In this document: in pieces, positions 1-11,442 of the stretch | Position numbering within the stretch: the stretch's first letter is position 1 | Layout: each line of letters opens with the position of its first letter | Assembly: GCA_030248215.1 (NCBI GenBank) | Contig: JASANG010000236.1 | Coordinates: 62,001-126,000 of the forward strand | Direction of reading: 5' to 3' | From: Enoplolaimus lenunculus | Taxonomy: Eukaryota > Nematoda > Enoplea > Enoplida > Thoracostomopsidae | Length of the DNA stretch: 64,000 nucleotides | Translations under genes and position numbers: made by a program | Notes under the pieces: model-generated | Seen by the model: only the letters and a program-made list of their open reading frames with translations | Told to the model about the DNA's origin: nothing | Database searches by the model: none

Positions 1-175
1 CGAGAGTACTACTTCCGTAAGATGCGCTTCGGTTTTTGATTGGTGTCTGTTTAACTGAAGTAATGGAGGATACTGAAATTTGAAGTTTAGGATTTTTTAA
101 ATACCCGAAATTTATTTATTAAAGATACACCATGTTTTATGGTATTTTGAAAATATTCATGTTATTAATACTACA

Positions 176-354
176 CTGCAAAAAATGGTGAGCCAAATTA
201 ACTCTCTCTCTCTCTGAAATAGGCTCTACGAAAATACACAAACTGAACTGAGTCAAATATCGAATTTGACTCTGTCGGAGTCAAATTTGACTCAGTTTGT
301 GTAGTCCTGTTGAGCTTATTTAAGAGAATCAATTTGACTCACCATTCTTTGCTG
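176..354. repeat. Foldback MITE with TGAGTCAAATT arms
   Basis: An inverted repeat spans nearly the whole element. The outer ends are CTGCAAAAAATGG on the left and CCATTCTTTGCTG on the right. Each arm then carries GTGAGYCAAATT, a CT-rich stretch and ACACAAACTG. The centre is a near-palindrome of GAATTTGACTC and GAGTCAAATTTGACTC. It resembles the foldback at about 56822-57060. No clear target-site duplication is seen, so the superfamily is unassigned. Confidence 0.75.
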
Positions 355-756
355 TTTAGCTCGAGCATAACAGTAGTCCGAAGGTTGTAAGCATTTTTGA
401 TTTTGGATGAACTTGACGCAAATATATATATTGAATTTTTGGAAGCCTGAAATATTAAAGCTCTTATGATTATATAAATTATATGAGTTTTTCTTTTTTC
501 ACTTTCAGTACACGTATTCTTTTAAAAAATATTTCTGACGCATATTCTGAGAGTTGGGAGCGGGTTCAATTCGTCCAGAAATATTTCGGTTTATTCAGAA
601 AAGTTACGATCTCACTTTTAAGTGAGCTGAAATGCTTGCGTGCTATTCCTGAAAGTTTGTTTTAGCTTTGTGGCAAGTTTACTTGTCAGGGCACGTACAT
701 AATTTATTAAGTGATGTTTAATTCAAAAATAGCATATCTTAAATTTTAACATTAAC

Positions 757-1377
757 CTAACCTTTATCTTTTTGCGTTTCACCAACTGGCAAGTTTTTGT
801 TCCTGTCTTGGCCGTGATCTTCATCAATCTTTGTCTTTCGCTCAGATTTCAAACTATTCCATTCAGTTGTGTTCAAGACATTGGTATTTCGAATACCTTT
901 CTTTCGTTCTTTGCTTCTCAACAAATCCTCGCTTGTTTCACCGACTTCACCAACGTTTTTCTCACGTTTCGGATTTTGAACAGAGTTTTTCCCACGAGAG
1001 ATCCACGTCCTGTGGTTTGTGTTACTTTTCCCATGCCTGTCATAGTTTTGCTTAGGGCTCTCTAGGGATACGCTAGCTGCGTCTTGATCTGAGACATGGT
1101 CACTCTCAGAGCCTGTCTCGATCACTACGGTCGATGATTCTGGATGGCTCCCATGAGAAAATTCAACTGAATGTGGTACTTCATCGTTGTTTACTTGAAT
1201 ACTTTCTTGGTCTGAAACCAAACCGGAAACTATCATCGCAAACGCGGTCTGTAGTAGGAACAACTTCGCAACTACGAAGCTCGCAAGTACGAGTGTGAGC
1301 AAGAAACAGGCTCCGCCACATTCGAACAGATTTACCCTTTTACGAAAAATTGTGACAGTTGCATTTAAGGTCTTCAA
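757..1377 (-). CDS. Putative exon of a single-pass membrane protein, unrecognised
   Basis: An open frame of about 206 codons has no ATG at its 5' end, so it is probably an internal exon. Possible acceptors lie just upstream, such as GGTTTGAAG. The N-terminal part holds a hydrophobic segment of about 24 residues (ACFLLTLVLASFVVAKLFLL), after which the sequence is strongly charged, rich in Ser, Glu, Asp, Lys and Asn. The frame stops right after a possible donor, AAAG followed by GTTAGG, so coding may continue toward lower coordinates. I do not recognise the family. The frame could be fortuitous, but the length and the sharp hydrophobic-to-charged transition favour coding. Strand matches every other gene candidate here. 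Confidence 0.4.
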   Translation of the reverse strand: MKTLNATVTIFRKRVNLFECGGACFLLTLVLASFVVAKLFLLQTAFAMIVSGLVSDQESIQVNNDEVPHSVEFSHGSHPESSTVVIETGSESDHVSDQDAASVSLESPKQNYDRHGKSNTNHRTWISRGKNSVQNPKREKNVGEVGETSEDLLRSKERKKGIRNTNVLNTTEWNSLKSERKTKIDEDHGQDRNKNLPVGETQKDKG

Positions 1378-2844
1378 ACCAGAGTGGGAAGTGGGTAAAG
1401 ATTTTTCTACCCGACCCGCGCTGTACCCACGTGAATAAAAATTTCTTACCCGCTACCGGCGACCCACTTTTTACCCGCGCCTGACGCTGAATCAGTATTT
1501 TAAAGATCGCAGTTGTGTTGCACGTTGGTGAAGTTCTGCGTTATAGCTTTGATAAATTTTACACATGAAAGTTTACGAGAAACAAGTCATTTGACTGATA
1601 GCCATGTATATAGTCAGCGTTACTAACTCGGAAAAGCACCCAGCATGCAATCACAGGTGGAAAATACACCAGCCAGAGCCGGAGGTGCTACCAAATTCAT
1701 TCAGCCGAAATCACGTTAAATTAGCTGCTTGTATACAATACTCCAACATTTTGTAAAACCTTTGTTTTTGCGCTTTTTTCGAATTTCGGTAATTTTGACT
1801 TAAACCCAAGTTTAAAAATTAACTCATTGAATAAGTTTTTTATATCTGGACGATATAAAACACCACTGGTATAAAACAGTTGAATGATCGAAAAATTCCA
1901 GTTACTTAAGAAGTTATTGGGGCAATAACTAAATTTCAAACCCAACTAAATAAAGCACCGGACAGCAACTAACCATAAGTATAAAAACAGACATAAGCGT
2001 ATAGTTTGCACGTTAACGCTTAAAAGTTTGGCATAGATAAGGACTGTGAATTTTTACATGCGTGATACAAACCTCTACCCGCGGGTATATCCGCGGCTGA
2101 AATTTTTACCCGACCCGCGTTTTTCTTTGTACACAAAACCAAAGACTATTTTGTAAAGGAGACAAAGAAAATTTTCCTTACATAGAGTATTTTTCATGCA
2201 GCTGGAAAATACTTCGACCTAGACAGGCATAGGTTTTTGTAGGAGACAGCGTGGCGAAGCTCTCCATTCTTTTGCCCTCCCGTAGCATATATCTGGCTTG
2301 GTATTTACAGAAACAATCAGCAGATTGCCTCGAATTTCAATCATACCTATTTTTTGCCCCAGTTGCCAGCTCCAGCTGGCCTATCCGAAACACCAATTGC
2401 TGTCTGACAATTTGAAAGAAAACTGATTTTGATTGGAGGACGTTATAAAAGCTTTAACCTCTGCATCTATAATTTATACTTCGTTTTTGTTTAATTCTTG
2501 TTTGCGCAGCCTTGAACAACACAATTAGCGTTTAGGACGACCCAATTTTGCAAACTAGGCCAAATCTTAAGAAACAATTTGAGTCCGTGCGCTTTTATCA
2601 TTTACCATTTAGCTCGCTTGCTTGTCTTGTAGAATTGTTTCCATAAGTCTTGGATCGTTGCGTAGAATCACTACGAGTGACGGAACGTTTCAGTTCAGGC
2701 AACATCATTAAGCTTTATGCCGATTGTCTGACTAATTGAAGACGTAAATTTAAATTTTAGATTTTAATTTTTAAATAATTTGATCAGATGAAAGAGTAAA
2801 AGTAAAGGTATATAAAGCTAATTCATACTGCAATGAATTCAAAT
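1378..2844. other. Gene-free stretch, little recognised
   Basis: No convincing exon is seen. Two copies of TACCCGACCCGCG lie in direct orientation near 1409-1422 and 2108-2122, with further ACCCGC motifs around 1445-1485 and 2085-2100. They may be the ends of an old transposon of about 700 bp, but I could not define its terminal repeats. Confidence 0.3.
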
Positions 2845-2847
2845 TGG

Positions 2848-3187
2848 GCATACACGTAATCCTAAGCCTAAGCTAAAAAATTAGACTGATAGGCCTAAGT
2901 CCAAGCAGAAGCCCAGTAAAGAGTAAACAACGGTATATACCTAAGCTAAAAAATTCATACTTGAGAGGCCTAAGTACAAGCAGAAGCCCTAACGAAAGTG
3001 AAGCAACAATGAATCCTAAGCCTAAGCTAAAAATTGGAACAGGCAAGCCAGGAAAAGCGCATACACGTAATCCTAAGCCTAAGCTAAAAAATTAGACTGA
3101 TAGGCCTAAGTCCAAGCAGAAGCCCTAACGTAAAGTGTAAGCATATACGTAATCCTAAGCCTAAGCTAAAAAATTAGACTGAAGCTC
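2848..3187. repeat. Tandem repeat with CCTAAGCCTAAGC cores (5 irregular units)
   Basis: Five units of about 50-85 bp share the core TCCTAAGCCTAAGCTAAAAA followed by GGCCTAAGTCCAAGCAGAAGCCC. The unit at 2848-2914 and the one at 3059-3125 are practically identical over about 67 bp, while the unit between them is more diverged. This implies a recent multi-unit duplication. The hexamers match the internal part of the TTAGGC-bearing MITE found elsewhere, so the array may have grown from one such copy. Confidence 0.8.
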
Positions 3188-3622
3188 AAGCTTACAGACC
3201 TCCCCTGATACATACATTGACCCGACGAATTGATGCCATCCAAGTGGAAGACAGCGAAACTACGGAAATTAGAGATTGAAGGCCTCACTTTTATGGTTAC
3301 CGTATAAGACATAAGCTTATGTTTTGGTTTATGTTTAATCTAAAGCTTAGATTTACGCTTAGGCTTAGCGAGGTTCTCTATAATGAACAATGGCACGTTT
3401 ATTTGCGAAGCAAAGGATACATTATGCACTTTACTCCATTCAATTCAAAGGAATCTTTAATGTTTTTGAACTAATCACAATTGTTAATCTTCACGCATTG
3501 TCAGTCACTCTGTTAGCACGGTTTAGAAGCTAACAATCAAACTAAAGAAGAATTCACGCTAGAATAAGTTAGCTACAACCCTATTGTTCGAAAGTAGTAG
3601 TTTCCTTTGTCATGAGGGCCCG

Positions 3623-3846
3623 TATTCTCAAAAATACTGCAACTATCATTAGTTAGTTAGTAATAGGTTTTCAAACTCACCAATTATTGCACTTGTTTAG
3701 CTCAAAATTGGTACAAGAGTAGAACAAATCATACTATGCGAAAAATAATGTTCTGAAATTTAGCCTCAGCATTCCCTGGTTCGAAAGTTACAAGACCTAT
3801 CACCAATCGGTGATAGATGCTACACACATTTTATAATACGGGCCGA
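3623..3846. repeat. MITE with GGCCCGTATTCT ends
   Basis: The left end begins GGCCCGTATTCTCAAAAAT and the right end is the inverted ATTTTATAATACGGGCC. Inside, TATCACCAATCGGTGATAG is a palindrome next to a conserved AGACCTATCA block. A related left end (GCCCGTATTCTAAATGTGTG) occurs at about 34440. The size of about 220 bp and lack of coding make it a MITE. Target duplications were not resolved. Confidence 0.65.
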
Positions 3847-3859
3847 GAACAGAGTCTGG

Positions 3860-5015
3860 TCTGAATTACTAGAGAAAACAACGATAAACGCTTCCATGTC
3901 AACATGCTCACCTCAATAGTTTGGACGATTTTCAACAACAGTTAAACGGATTTTGTAATATTGACAAAATCTTGTTTATTCCTTCTAGAAAAGTTCCTTT
4001 ATTTTTACTTAAAGGTTAAATACACAGATTGTTTTATTTGAAATTGTTATTTATGAGTGATACGACATAGGTAACTCTAAGTGCGTGCGACCCTGATTTA
4101 TGAAATCAACAAAATAGATATATGCATATATACATAAATATGAAGCATACTATTATTACGGGAAACCTTCAGGCTCACGGGTGAAATAGAAAGTAATTTT
4201 TCATTGACTTTCCATTATTACATTCGCTGTCGGCCACATATTGCCAGAACTACCAACAAATCGTACTAAGTACATAGCAACCGTTTCTAGCGTTTTACTC
4301 TCAACACCCCGTTCCTGCATAGATTATATATTAATATATATTTATACAACAAGCAGCCCGTGAAAGGGCCAGAGAGACGGATACGCATGCAGGGATGCAG
4401 ACAAGAGTTTGCAGAGGGAATATAATATTCCATCATGTGACCGTTTTTACGAACCATCGACAAATTTTTTGACCTTTATGAATATATAATTGGTTATTTT
4501 AAGCATGTTTGATGTGTGTTTTGTCTTTCAGAAATTTCGGGAGTTTATTCAATACGCCCCTGTCCCGCCTGTCCTGTGGTAAATTTCGAAAAAAAAAAAT
4601 TGACACTATGCGATTGCGTATCGACAGAAACACCCATGAGATGCCTTGATGCAGAGTACAGATAAAGGTCCAGCGTCGGTTAAATTTTGCCAGAAAAATA
4701 ATTTTGGTCCATATTACTCTGACGGATGTCCCATTTATCCGCAGGACACCAACAGACTCGGAATGCGTCGGTACACATCTTCACTTGGCCTGAGCTTAAA
4801 TTTGAAGCTTTAGTCAAAGCTTAAATCCTAAGCGTAAGCTTGAGCATAAGCCTGAGTTTTAAAACCCAAAATGGCCAGCACTCGCGATTATCTTGTTTCC
4901 TTGGTTTCGGACACAAATTAGTAAATATTTTTTCAATATATTCTTTAATTTAAATCTTTCATTTTCGTTAAAATAAAATTTTGAAACATTTCCTCCAATT
5001 ACCCTCCGATATAAT
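3860..5015. other. Gene-free stretch
   Basis: AT-rich sequence with no credible exon. A short run of CCTAAGC/TAAGCTT motifs at about 4790-4860 is probably the remnant of a TTAGGC-type MITE. Confidence 0.3.
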
Positions 5016-5034
5016 GAATGAAAATCGGTTTTTG

Positions 5035-5125
5035 AAAATTCTAAACCCTCGACAGGGTTCGTACCCGTACTGTACAGATCGCGCCAACCAAACTAATTAC
5101 CAACTGCGTCACAACGACAACTCGT
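5035..5125 (-). repeat. tRNA-like SINE remnant
   Basis: Read on the minus strand, GTGACGCAGTTGGTAATTAG resembles a tRNA D-arm with the Pol III A box. About 30 nt later, GGGTACGAACCCTGTCG resembles a T-arm with the B box (consensus GGTTCGAACCC, one difference). Spacing is tRNA-like, but no clean acceptor stem forms, so this is a tRNA-derived SINE head and not a functional tRNA gene. It lies about 190 bp from the stem-loop 3' end at 5318, on the opposite strand. Confidence 0.55.
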
Positions 5126-5290
5126 GAATACCTTTATTCTATAGCTATATATACTGCACAGCGCGGCTGTATGATACACAATATATGCATTAGCATTACG
5201 CTTATCTCAACAATACACAGTAGTTTAGCCAAAAATGAATAAAAGAGCTACAAAATCCGCTATTCAAAAATTTCGCATTGTAAAATTTGT

Positions 5291-5385
5291 ACCCCGGTAA
5301 TTTGACTCATTTGAAAAGAGGCGGCCTCCAGGCTGCCTCAAAAATATATATAAATATATGTGTATATTAAATATATATTCTTAGT
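5291..5385 (+). repeat. Retroposon-like 3' end: stem-loop plus AT tail (copy 1)
   Basis: GTACCCCGG, a spacer of about 18 nt, TTTGAAAAG, then a hairpin: left arm 5318-5327 (GAGGCGGCCT), CC, right arm 5330-5339 (AGGCTGCCTC). The stem is 10 bp with one G-T wobble. It runs directly into an A/TA-rich simple tract. The same order occurs at 20163 and 29686. Some LINE/SINE pairs are known to share a 3' stem-loop recognised by the reverse transcriptase. Assigning this one to such an element is inference. Confidence 0.6.
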
Positions 5386-6262
5386 ATAAATATATAATAT
5401 GTAATAACATATTAGCATAGTTTATGAGCCTAATTATTACAAATCAAAAAAGCGAAAAAAAAAAAAAACCACACCAGGCTTTAACAATTGCTGCTTCTTA
5501 CAGTTATGTGAAACTTTGAACGTCAACGACATACGCCTCATTGCACAAACCGAAAATATATTTATGCAATCGGTTCAAGTATGATTTTACGCTGCAATAG
5601 ATTTTAAAGGAACTAAAGTTTCAAATCACTACTTGCATGGAGAATTGTTTAAACAAATTTCGTTAAAATAAAATTAAAATTCAGACCGAAAACTGTTCAT
5701 GTTTAATTCGTTGCCTGCCGGTTCCGCGTATGGCTCATACAAAATTATGTACATCAACGAGCATATTCCCATGTTTAGGCTTATTGTATATATACAGCAA
5801 AAACCGTATTAGACAACATTAATTACTAATGTAAGGTTTTCGTTTATATATTGAGTAAACCCGTTGAGTTCAACTCTGGCATTTACGGCTGCTTTATGCC
5901 TTGAGAAAACCTAATGCCCGCATAACTCCCAGGCTCGTAAGTTTGAGTACGTTAATAAGAAGCATTTCGTTCAACATAAGTATTAATGTTCATAGAAAGC
6001 ACAGCCCATATTAAGGGTCTGCGCACTGGAAAACGGAAATTTAAAGGCTGTACTGTTTTAGGTTTAGGCTTAAACCAAGGCTTAGAGTACGTCTTATGTT
6101 TGGGCAACGCTTACGTTTAGGCTTATGCTTTGTAGGCAGGCCCCAGTCGTTAGCATGGGCTTGTCGTACCGTTCTGTAGTTTCCTTATGCTAAAAACGGC
6201 ATAAAAACGTAATCATAAACTCTCTACAGCATCGATTCATCTAAAAGCAATTTTGTTCCATC

Positions 6263-9200
6263 TCAATACCAAACGTTACACTTTTTTCCAGGATTAAATG
6301 CGATATTTTTCTTGCACCCAAACGAGCCAGAAAAACTAACGCTATCTTTAACCATTTCATTCACTATACACCTTTGCACAGTAGCCCAGTACCCCCAAAA
6401 ACTCTGCAGAATACTTTTACCACCACAATAGCGGGCAGCCATTGAAATAAAGTATAGCTGGGTTTGCGTGAACTGTTCCATATAAGGAATACTTTCATTT
6501 CCAGGGTTAGATTTAGTAAATTGTTCAAAGCTGTAATGATTAGCTAGGTTGGCGGCGATATATTTATTAATAATTTCATCTGCATTAATGCAACTTTCAT
6601 TCTGATTGGCTTTCGAAGGGCTTTGGCTATCAGTACAACACGAGGTATTTCGAAGACACTGAATGGCTTGGTGGAACCCGGATTCAGAAGATGGAGAAAG
6701 CAAGTTTTCAAGCTTGCATTGGGCGTTGAATTGAACACCTGTGGTTGATACTGCGTTACCAACCGCTTGTAGCAACTGGTGTCCTAAAACGTAATATCTG
6801 GTTTAAAATTGATGCCAGCAAATTTTATATTAAAATTGTTGACGTCAGAGTTAAAATTTTACTAAAATTGGTGACGTCAACTTTGAAATTTAATCCGTCT
6901 TAAAATTAGTATCTTAAGTTGTTTAGTTTGTTTGCGCTGAAAATTGCGTTGAAAGTGTAAAATTAGGCAAATTGTGAATAATCTGCACAATATTTTACAG
7001 TAATATATTGAAAGAAAACACTATGAAGCGAAGGCTTCGAATGGCATTGTTGTAAATTTTAGCTCAATAGAAATAGAAATGCGATAAATATACCGTGATA
7101 AAACAATACAAGCTGTATAACGAAAACTACTTCTACATCGTTTTAAAACCACTACCCTCCCAATACATTTCACTTCAGCTATCCCATAAGTGCATGCAAA
7201 ACCGCTCTATGCGGCCACCGCGTACGATTACTGACGAAAACAATCGGCATAAAACCTTAATTTACAGAAATGAGATACACCATCGTGAAATATAATCCTT
7301 GCTATATCTTGCACAGGAAGTACCCAGTAGGTAATTTTGTGAAAAAATACTAACATATATACTATCTCGTAAAGCTACTCACCAAGGTAGCCGTAAACAA
7401 CAGACTTTGGATTATCCAGGGCAACCAACGGAGGTTGAAGTAACCCAATTGGAACGCTAATAGAATTCGCACTATAATCATAAACGATCTGTACCGCTAG
7501 CGGATTGCCAGTAAACAGGATTGCGTCACGATTGCGCGGATTAAGCCAACCACTATTAGCTATGTGAATAAATTTATTCAACGCAAAATATGTATTTATC
7601 CATGATGTTTCGTTGGCGCTGGGTGTGTATCGGTCGAGGTCGAGCCGCGTGTAGTATTGGTTCAAAAATGTAGAACTTAATATTTCGTTAGGATACGCGA
7701 TATTCGCATAAATTTTACCAATTTTCGCTTCAACAGCGGTTTGTGTTTCAAAATCGAGCCATGCGACATTTTGTAAACCATCTTTCAGGTTTATTTTGAG
7801 TTGTTGAAAAAACTTAGACGTCCAGTTTAGAAGTTGATGAATTTCCATTGCTTCGCTGTAAGCATCGACAAAAATTCGGGTGCAAGCTAAAGGAAGCTTG
7901 GACGCAACAATACAAGAACAGTAAAGTTCAGATTCTGGTTTACATAACAGCTTACCAAAGGTATTATATTTGAAATTTGGATCTTTACTAGTGAAAAATG
8001 GTCTCAAAGTGTAATTAGCATACATTTGATCGCTATCGATAAAACTAAGCTCAAGGAGTTGTCTAATTAACACAGCGAATGCATAATTTATAATGGTTTC
8101 AAGTTTATTGTTATCTAAAATACGCCTCAAGTTTTTTAGAAAACTTTCCGATCCAAATAAAACATATTTCGAATCTGCAGCATCTACGTAGCCCCACACG
8201 CTCGGATCTAAGTATGCTTTAAGAGCTACAGTCCAGTTCCATACAGGGTATGCATTTTCTATCTGTTCCAACGTCATAGGCAAGTACAGTTTGGTTAGAT
8301 TTATGGCGTTTTCAAAAATTCGACGAGAATACTGAACACCAGTCATTGCTCGAGCAAGTTGAGATTCAAATTCAAATGTATCTTTAACCAAATCTGCAGT
8401 TTCCAGTTGAAATTGTGGGTTTTCTACATCGAGCCCAGCGTCTACACCTAATACCGTGGCGACTTCGATAAATGTACGCCAGTATTCTGCAAAAATACCA
8501 GGATACACTTCCTTGTCGTACAGGGATCTGCTTTGGAGTACCAAATCCCCTTCGCTAATGAATATAACATTTTGGTTACGATTTTTTAAATCTGGACCAA
8601 TTTGTAGCTTAAGTAGGGGCGATACTTGTGGGTCAGTAAGCGACTGAATCTCTCCTGACAGCTGGGCTATCTTTCCTGACAATTGAGACAAAGTTCCTCG
8701 TTTAGTATTCTTTGAAATAACAGGCCATCCTCCTAGTGAATTGAATAAACGAAGTATATCTTGGTTGTGAGGAGTTTTTTGATGCACCTTACAGCGAGTA
8801 TAAGCTTCAATAGTTTTTTTGGAAACGTAATTAGGTGATTCTGATATCTTTGTGATAACCCTCTTGGCAGAGTTTGATTGGTTCTCCTTCAAAACGACGT
8901 CCAACTTTTCGAGAGTGTACTCTTGTAATTCGTCAAGGTAACAGGAGTATTTTGTGTTGACACTGGTTAACTGGTAAGAGGTTCTGAAGCCTGAACAGGC
9001 GAAATTATAAAAATCGCTGCAAGGACCTGTTGACGTGTTTATCATAGAGCTGAGCAGGAGCCCTAAAGATGACCAATTGCCTGGCGATTGCGTAGACACC
9101 GTCCTAGGAGTCGGTGTCGAGACACCCGAATCTGTAGTTGAATGAACGGAAGTTGTTTCTGAAAGTAAAAAAGTTTAAAATATATATTAAATTATACACC

Positions 9201-10121
9201 GTATATCGAGGTATTCGCTATTGAACTTGACCTTAAATTCAGGTGAAATTAATTTTATTTTCATTAAATATATTCTCAACGGCTGTTCAAATAGCAAAAT
9301 GAATTTTTTCAACATCATGTTAAACATTGTGATTAAAAGATAAAGGCTTGTATTCTCAAACGGCAGTAGCGGCAATCAACAGTTAAGTAATAGCTTCTGA
9401 AGCAATAGAATTATTGAGCTATGAATTTAGCAATTTAACGCTATTTCTGGGTGTACGTACCGCACAATTGTGTAAAATATCAAATTTGTAGCTTTCCCAC
9501 AACTGGCGATTGCTGCTACACCGGCTAAGAATACAACTTGCGAACTACCAGGCCTAGGGCCTGCTCACTGTACGAAAAGCAGCTGACCAAATTTTAGGAG
9601 TTGACACGCAAGGATTTCGCTCAATTTTCAAGCCTAGCTAAACCTTTTCGGCCAATGTAAGGAACAGGAGTGGAACAGTTTTATAACCATATTTCTAAGC
9701 CTAAGCCTAAGCGTAAGAATGAGCATATTCCTAAGTCTAAGACTAAGCCTAAGCCAAGCAAAACAATTAGTACAAAGCTTAAGCTTACTCTATTGCAGTC
9801 TCACATGAAAACATCCCACTCCTGATCTTTACATGGGCCAACTTTTCGAAGAATGTGGTTTTACAATTTGGGGAACGGCGTTTTCCTTCAGCCTCTGGGT
9901 ACGGGTCCATTTGCTACTTTTTGTCTGAGGCTGTTGCAGATACCTTGAGGCCGAGTTTTTGCAGTAGCGTCGGTTGTTGTCGTTGACAATGTTGTTGTTG
10001 CAACTCTGCGATTGTCAAAGTAATGAACCAGAAAATATACCGCAACAGCTATCACAGCGATAATTATTGCAAGTAGAAGTAAAGAAACAGCGATTCGTAA
10101 ATTTTTATTGCCGAGAGTCAT
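6263..10121 (-). CDS. M13-family (neprilysin-like) type II membrane protein with altered zinc site, gene A
   Basis: Three exons join in phase to 824 aa: 10121-9944 (donor CAAG/GTATCT), 9158-7383 (acceptor TTTCAG, donor CTTG/GTGAGT) and 6783-6263 (acceptor TTTTAG). A 9-residue cytosolic tail, a membrane anchor at about residues 10-35 and a short Thr-rich stalk are followed by the M13 N-domain signature PCSDFYNFAC (C106). The family motif VPIGLLQPPL and then SVVYGYLG lie just before the last exon, and the C-terminus is CNVWY, like the CxVW end of neprilysins. M13 enzymes cleave small extracellular peptides with zinc held by HExxH and ExxxD. Here HExxH reads HQLLQ (653-657) and the ExxxD region reads DEIINK. 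Catalysis is therefore unlikely, and a binding or decoy role is inference. Its paralogue lies directly upstream on the same strand. Confidence 0.88.
9650..9839. mobile_element. TTAGGC-type MITE in intron 1 of gene A
   Basis: Left end GGCCAATGTAAGGAACAGGA and right end TCCTGATCTTTACATGGGCC are inverted repeats. The flanks ACCTTTTC (9642-9649) and AACTTTTC (9840-9847) are an 8-bp target duplication with one mismatch. The interior holds CCTAAGCCTAAGC arrays, AAGCTTAAGCTT and TATTGCAG. Family described under the finding at 49462-49653. Confidence 0.88.
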
Positions 10122-10717
10122 TTTTAACCAAAATATTAATAGTTTAAACAAAATACAAATTAATACATAGCAGTGCGCGGTATTTGAGTAAACCAAAATA
10201 GAAATCGAATATTGATGCTTCAAAGTTTCAAAGATGTTTCATTTTTTGTGCCAATACCCGTTGAGAGGCATGGAAAAATTCACGGGCTTTAAAATTTTAA
10301 AGAAAAAAGCGATGATCGACGCAATTTTTATTTCAAAGTGCAGCATAATTGAAAAACGGCAACACTATATGTAATGTGTAGCTAATTCTGAGCATAAAAA
10401 TATAACTGAATGTTCAGTATTTCTACAACGAAAACGCAAACCGATTAATACTGTAAACTAAAACGAATATCCGATTGCACAATGGTAACTGGTGATAAAT
10501 GATATATGCATTTGGGCGTGTCCATGTTGTAAGTGGTCACAAAACTATTACCATAGTTGAATAGTTCACTGCGTAAACCTTTGAGCGATAAACAGTAAAA
10601 TTTCAAAGCCTAATTAATACCTAAAACAGAGCAAAAAATATTTTAAGCCACATTTTTTACGTATACAGATATACTGTAATAGTTTATGACGTTTAGCGTC
10701 GTTGACATCACTTTAAG

Positions 10718-11019
10718 CAAGAGTGGATGATGCATACACAAGAGTATGCAACTCGGTACATTCTGTGTAGAAAAGAATGTACCCGGCAAGCGTTACGTTT
10801 TTGCCCTACCTCCCTTTTAGGGGGTACAACATGTGCGAACCATGACACTTGACGTATCCGCCAACAAATACGGTCCGCTTTTAGTTTAATTTAGAGTTTT
10901 GCATGTGCCAACAATCCCCCTCTAAACAAAGGTGGGTTGGCCAAAAACGCAACGCCCAGTGGTACGTTTAGTACCATGAGAAACCGCAAAAGTTGCACAC
11001 TCTTGTATATGCACTCTTG
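10718..11019. mobile_element. MITE with CAAGAGTG ends, CTTTAAG duplicated
   Basis: Inverted ends: left CAAGAGTGGATGATGCATAC then ACAAGAGTATGCAACT; right AGTTGCACACTCTTGTATAT then GCACTCTTG. Both flanks are CTTTAAG (10711-10717 and 11020-11026), a direct duplication of 7 bp. The interior is non-coding and contains GGTACATTCT and AGAATGTACC in inversion. It sits between the start of gene A and the end of gene B. Confidence 0.85.
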
Positions 11020-11442
11020 CTTTAAGTAATTGCGTATTTGACATCAAATATGATTTGAGTACAAGAATTAAAGTTTGGTTTCAACTAATAAGTGAAGATT
11101 TCTATTGGAATTTAATAGCATTGATTTTAAAGAGTGAGAGGTTTTTATGATTATTTCTGATTGCCAGCTAAAATATGACGACACTGTAAAAAAAATAAAA
11201 CGCACATAAAGTTATTTTGTTTTGCTGCAACAATTTCTCAGATTGCGTATATTTTTTAGGTTTATCAATTTTTATAAGCAATAATTTCTTTGTTTGATAA
11301 CAATTTTTTACACAGCCAGCATAAACAGTATAAAAGTTTTATTGCAGGACCTTTTAAAATTTTTTCTGTAACATTTCATAGGTAAACTTCGAAACAGATT
11401 ATAAATTTCATTAATATAATACGTTTATGAATAATCGTTGGT

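Noticed and set aside
2848-3187. True telomeric or subtelomeric TTAGGC tract
   Set aside because: Hexamers are degenerate, interrupted and embedded in longer units; similar motifs lie inside bounded MITEs across the window.
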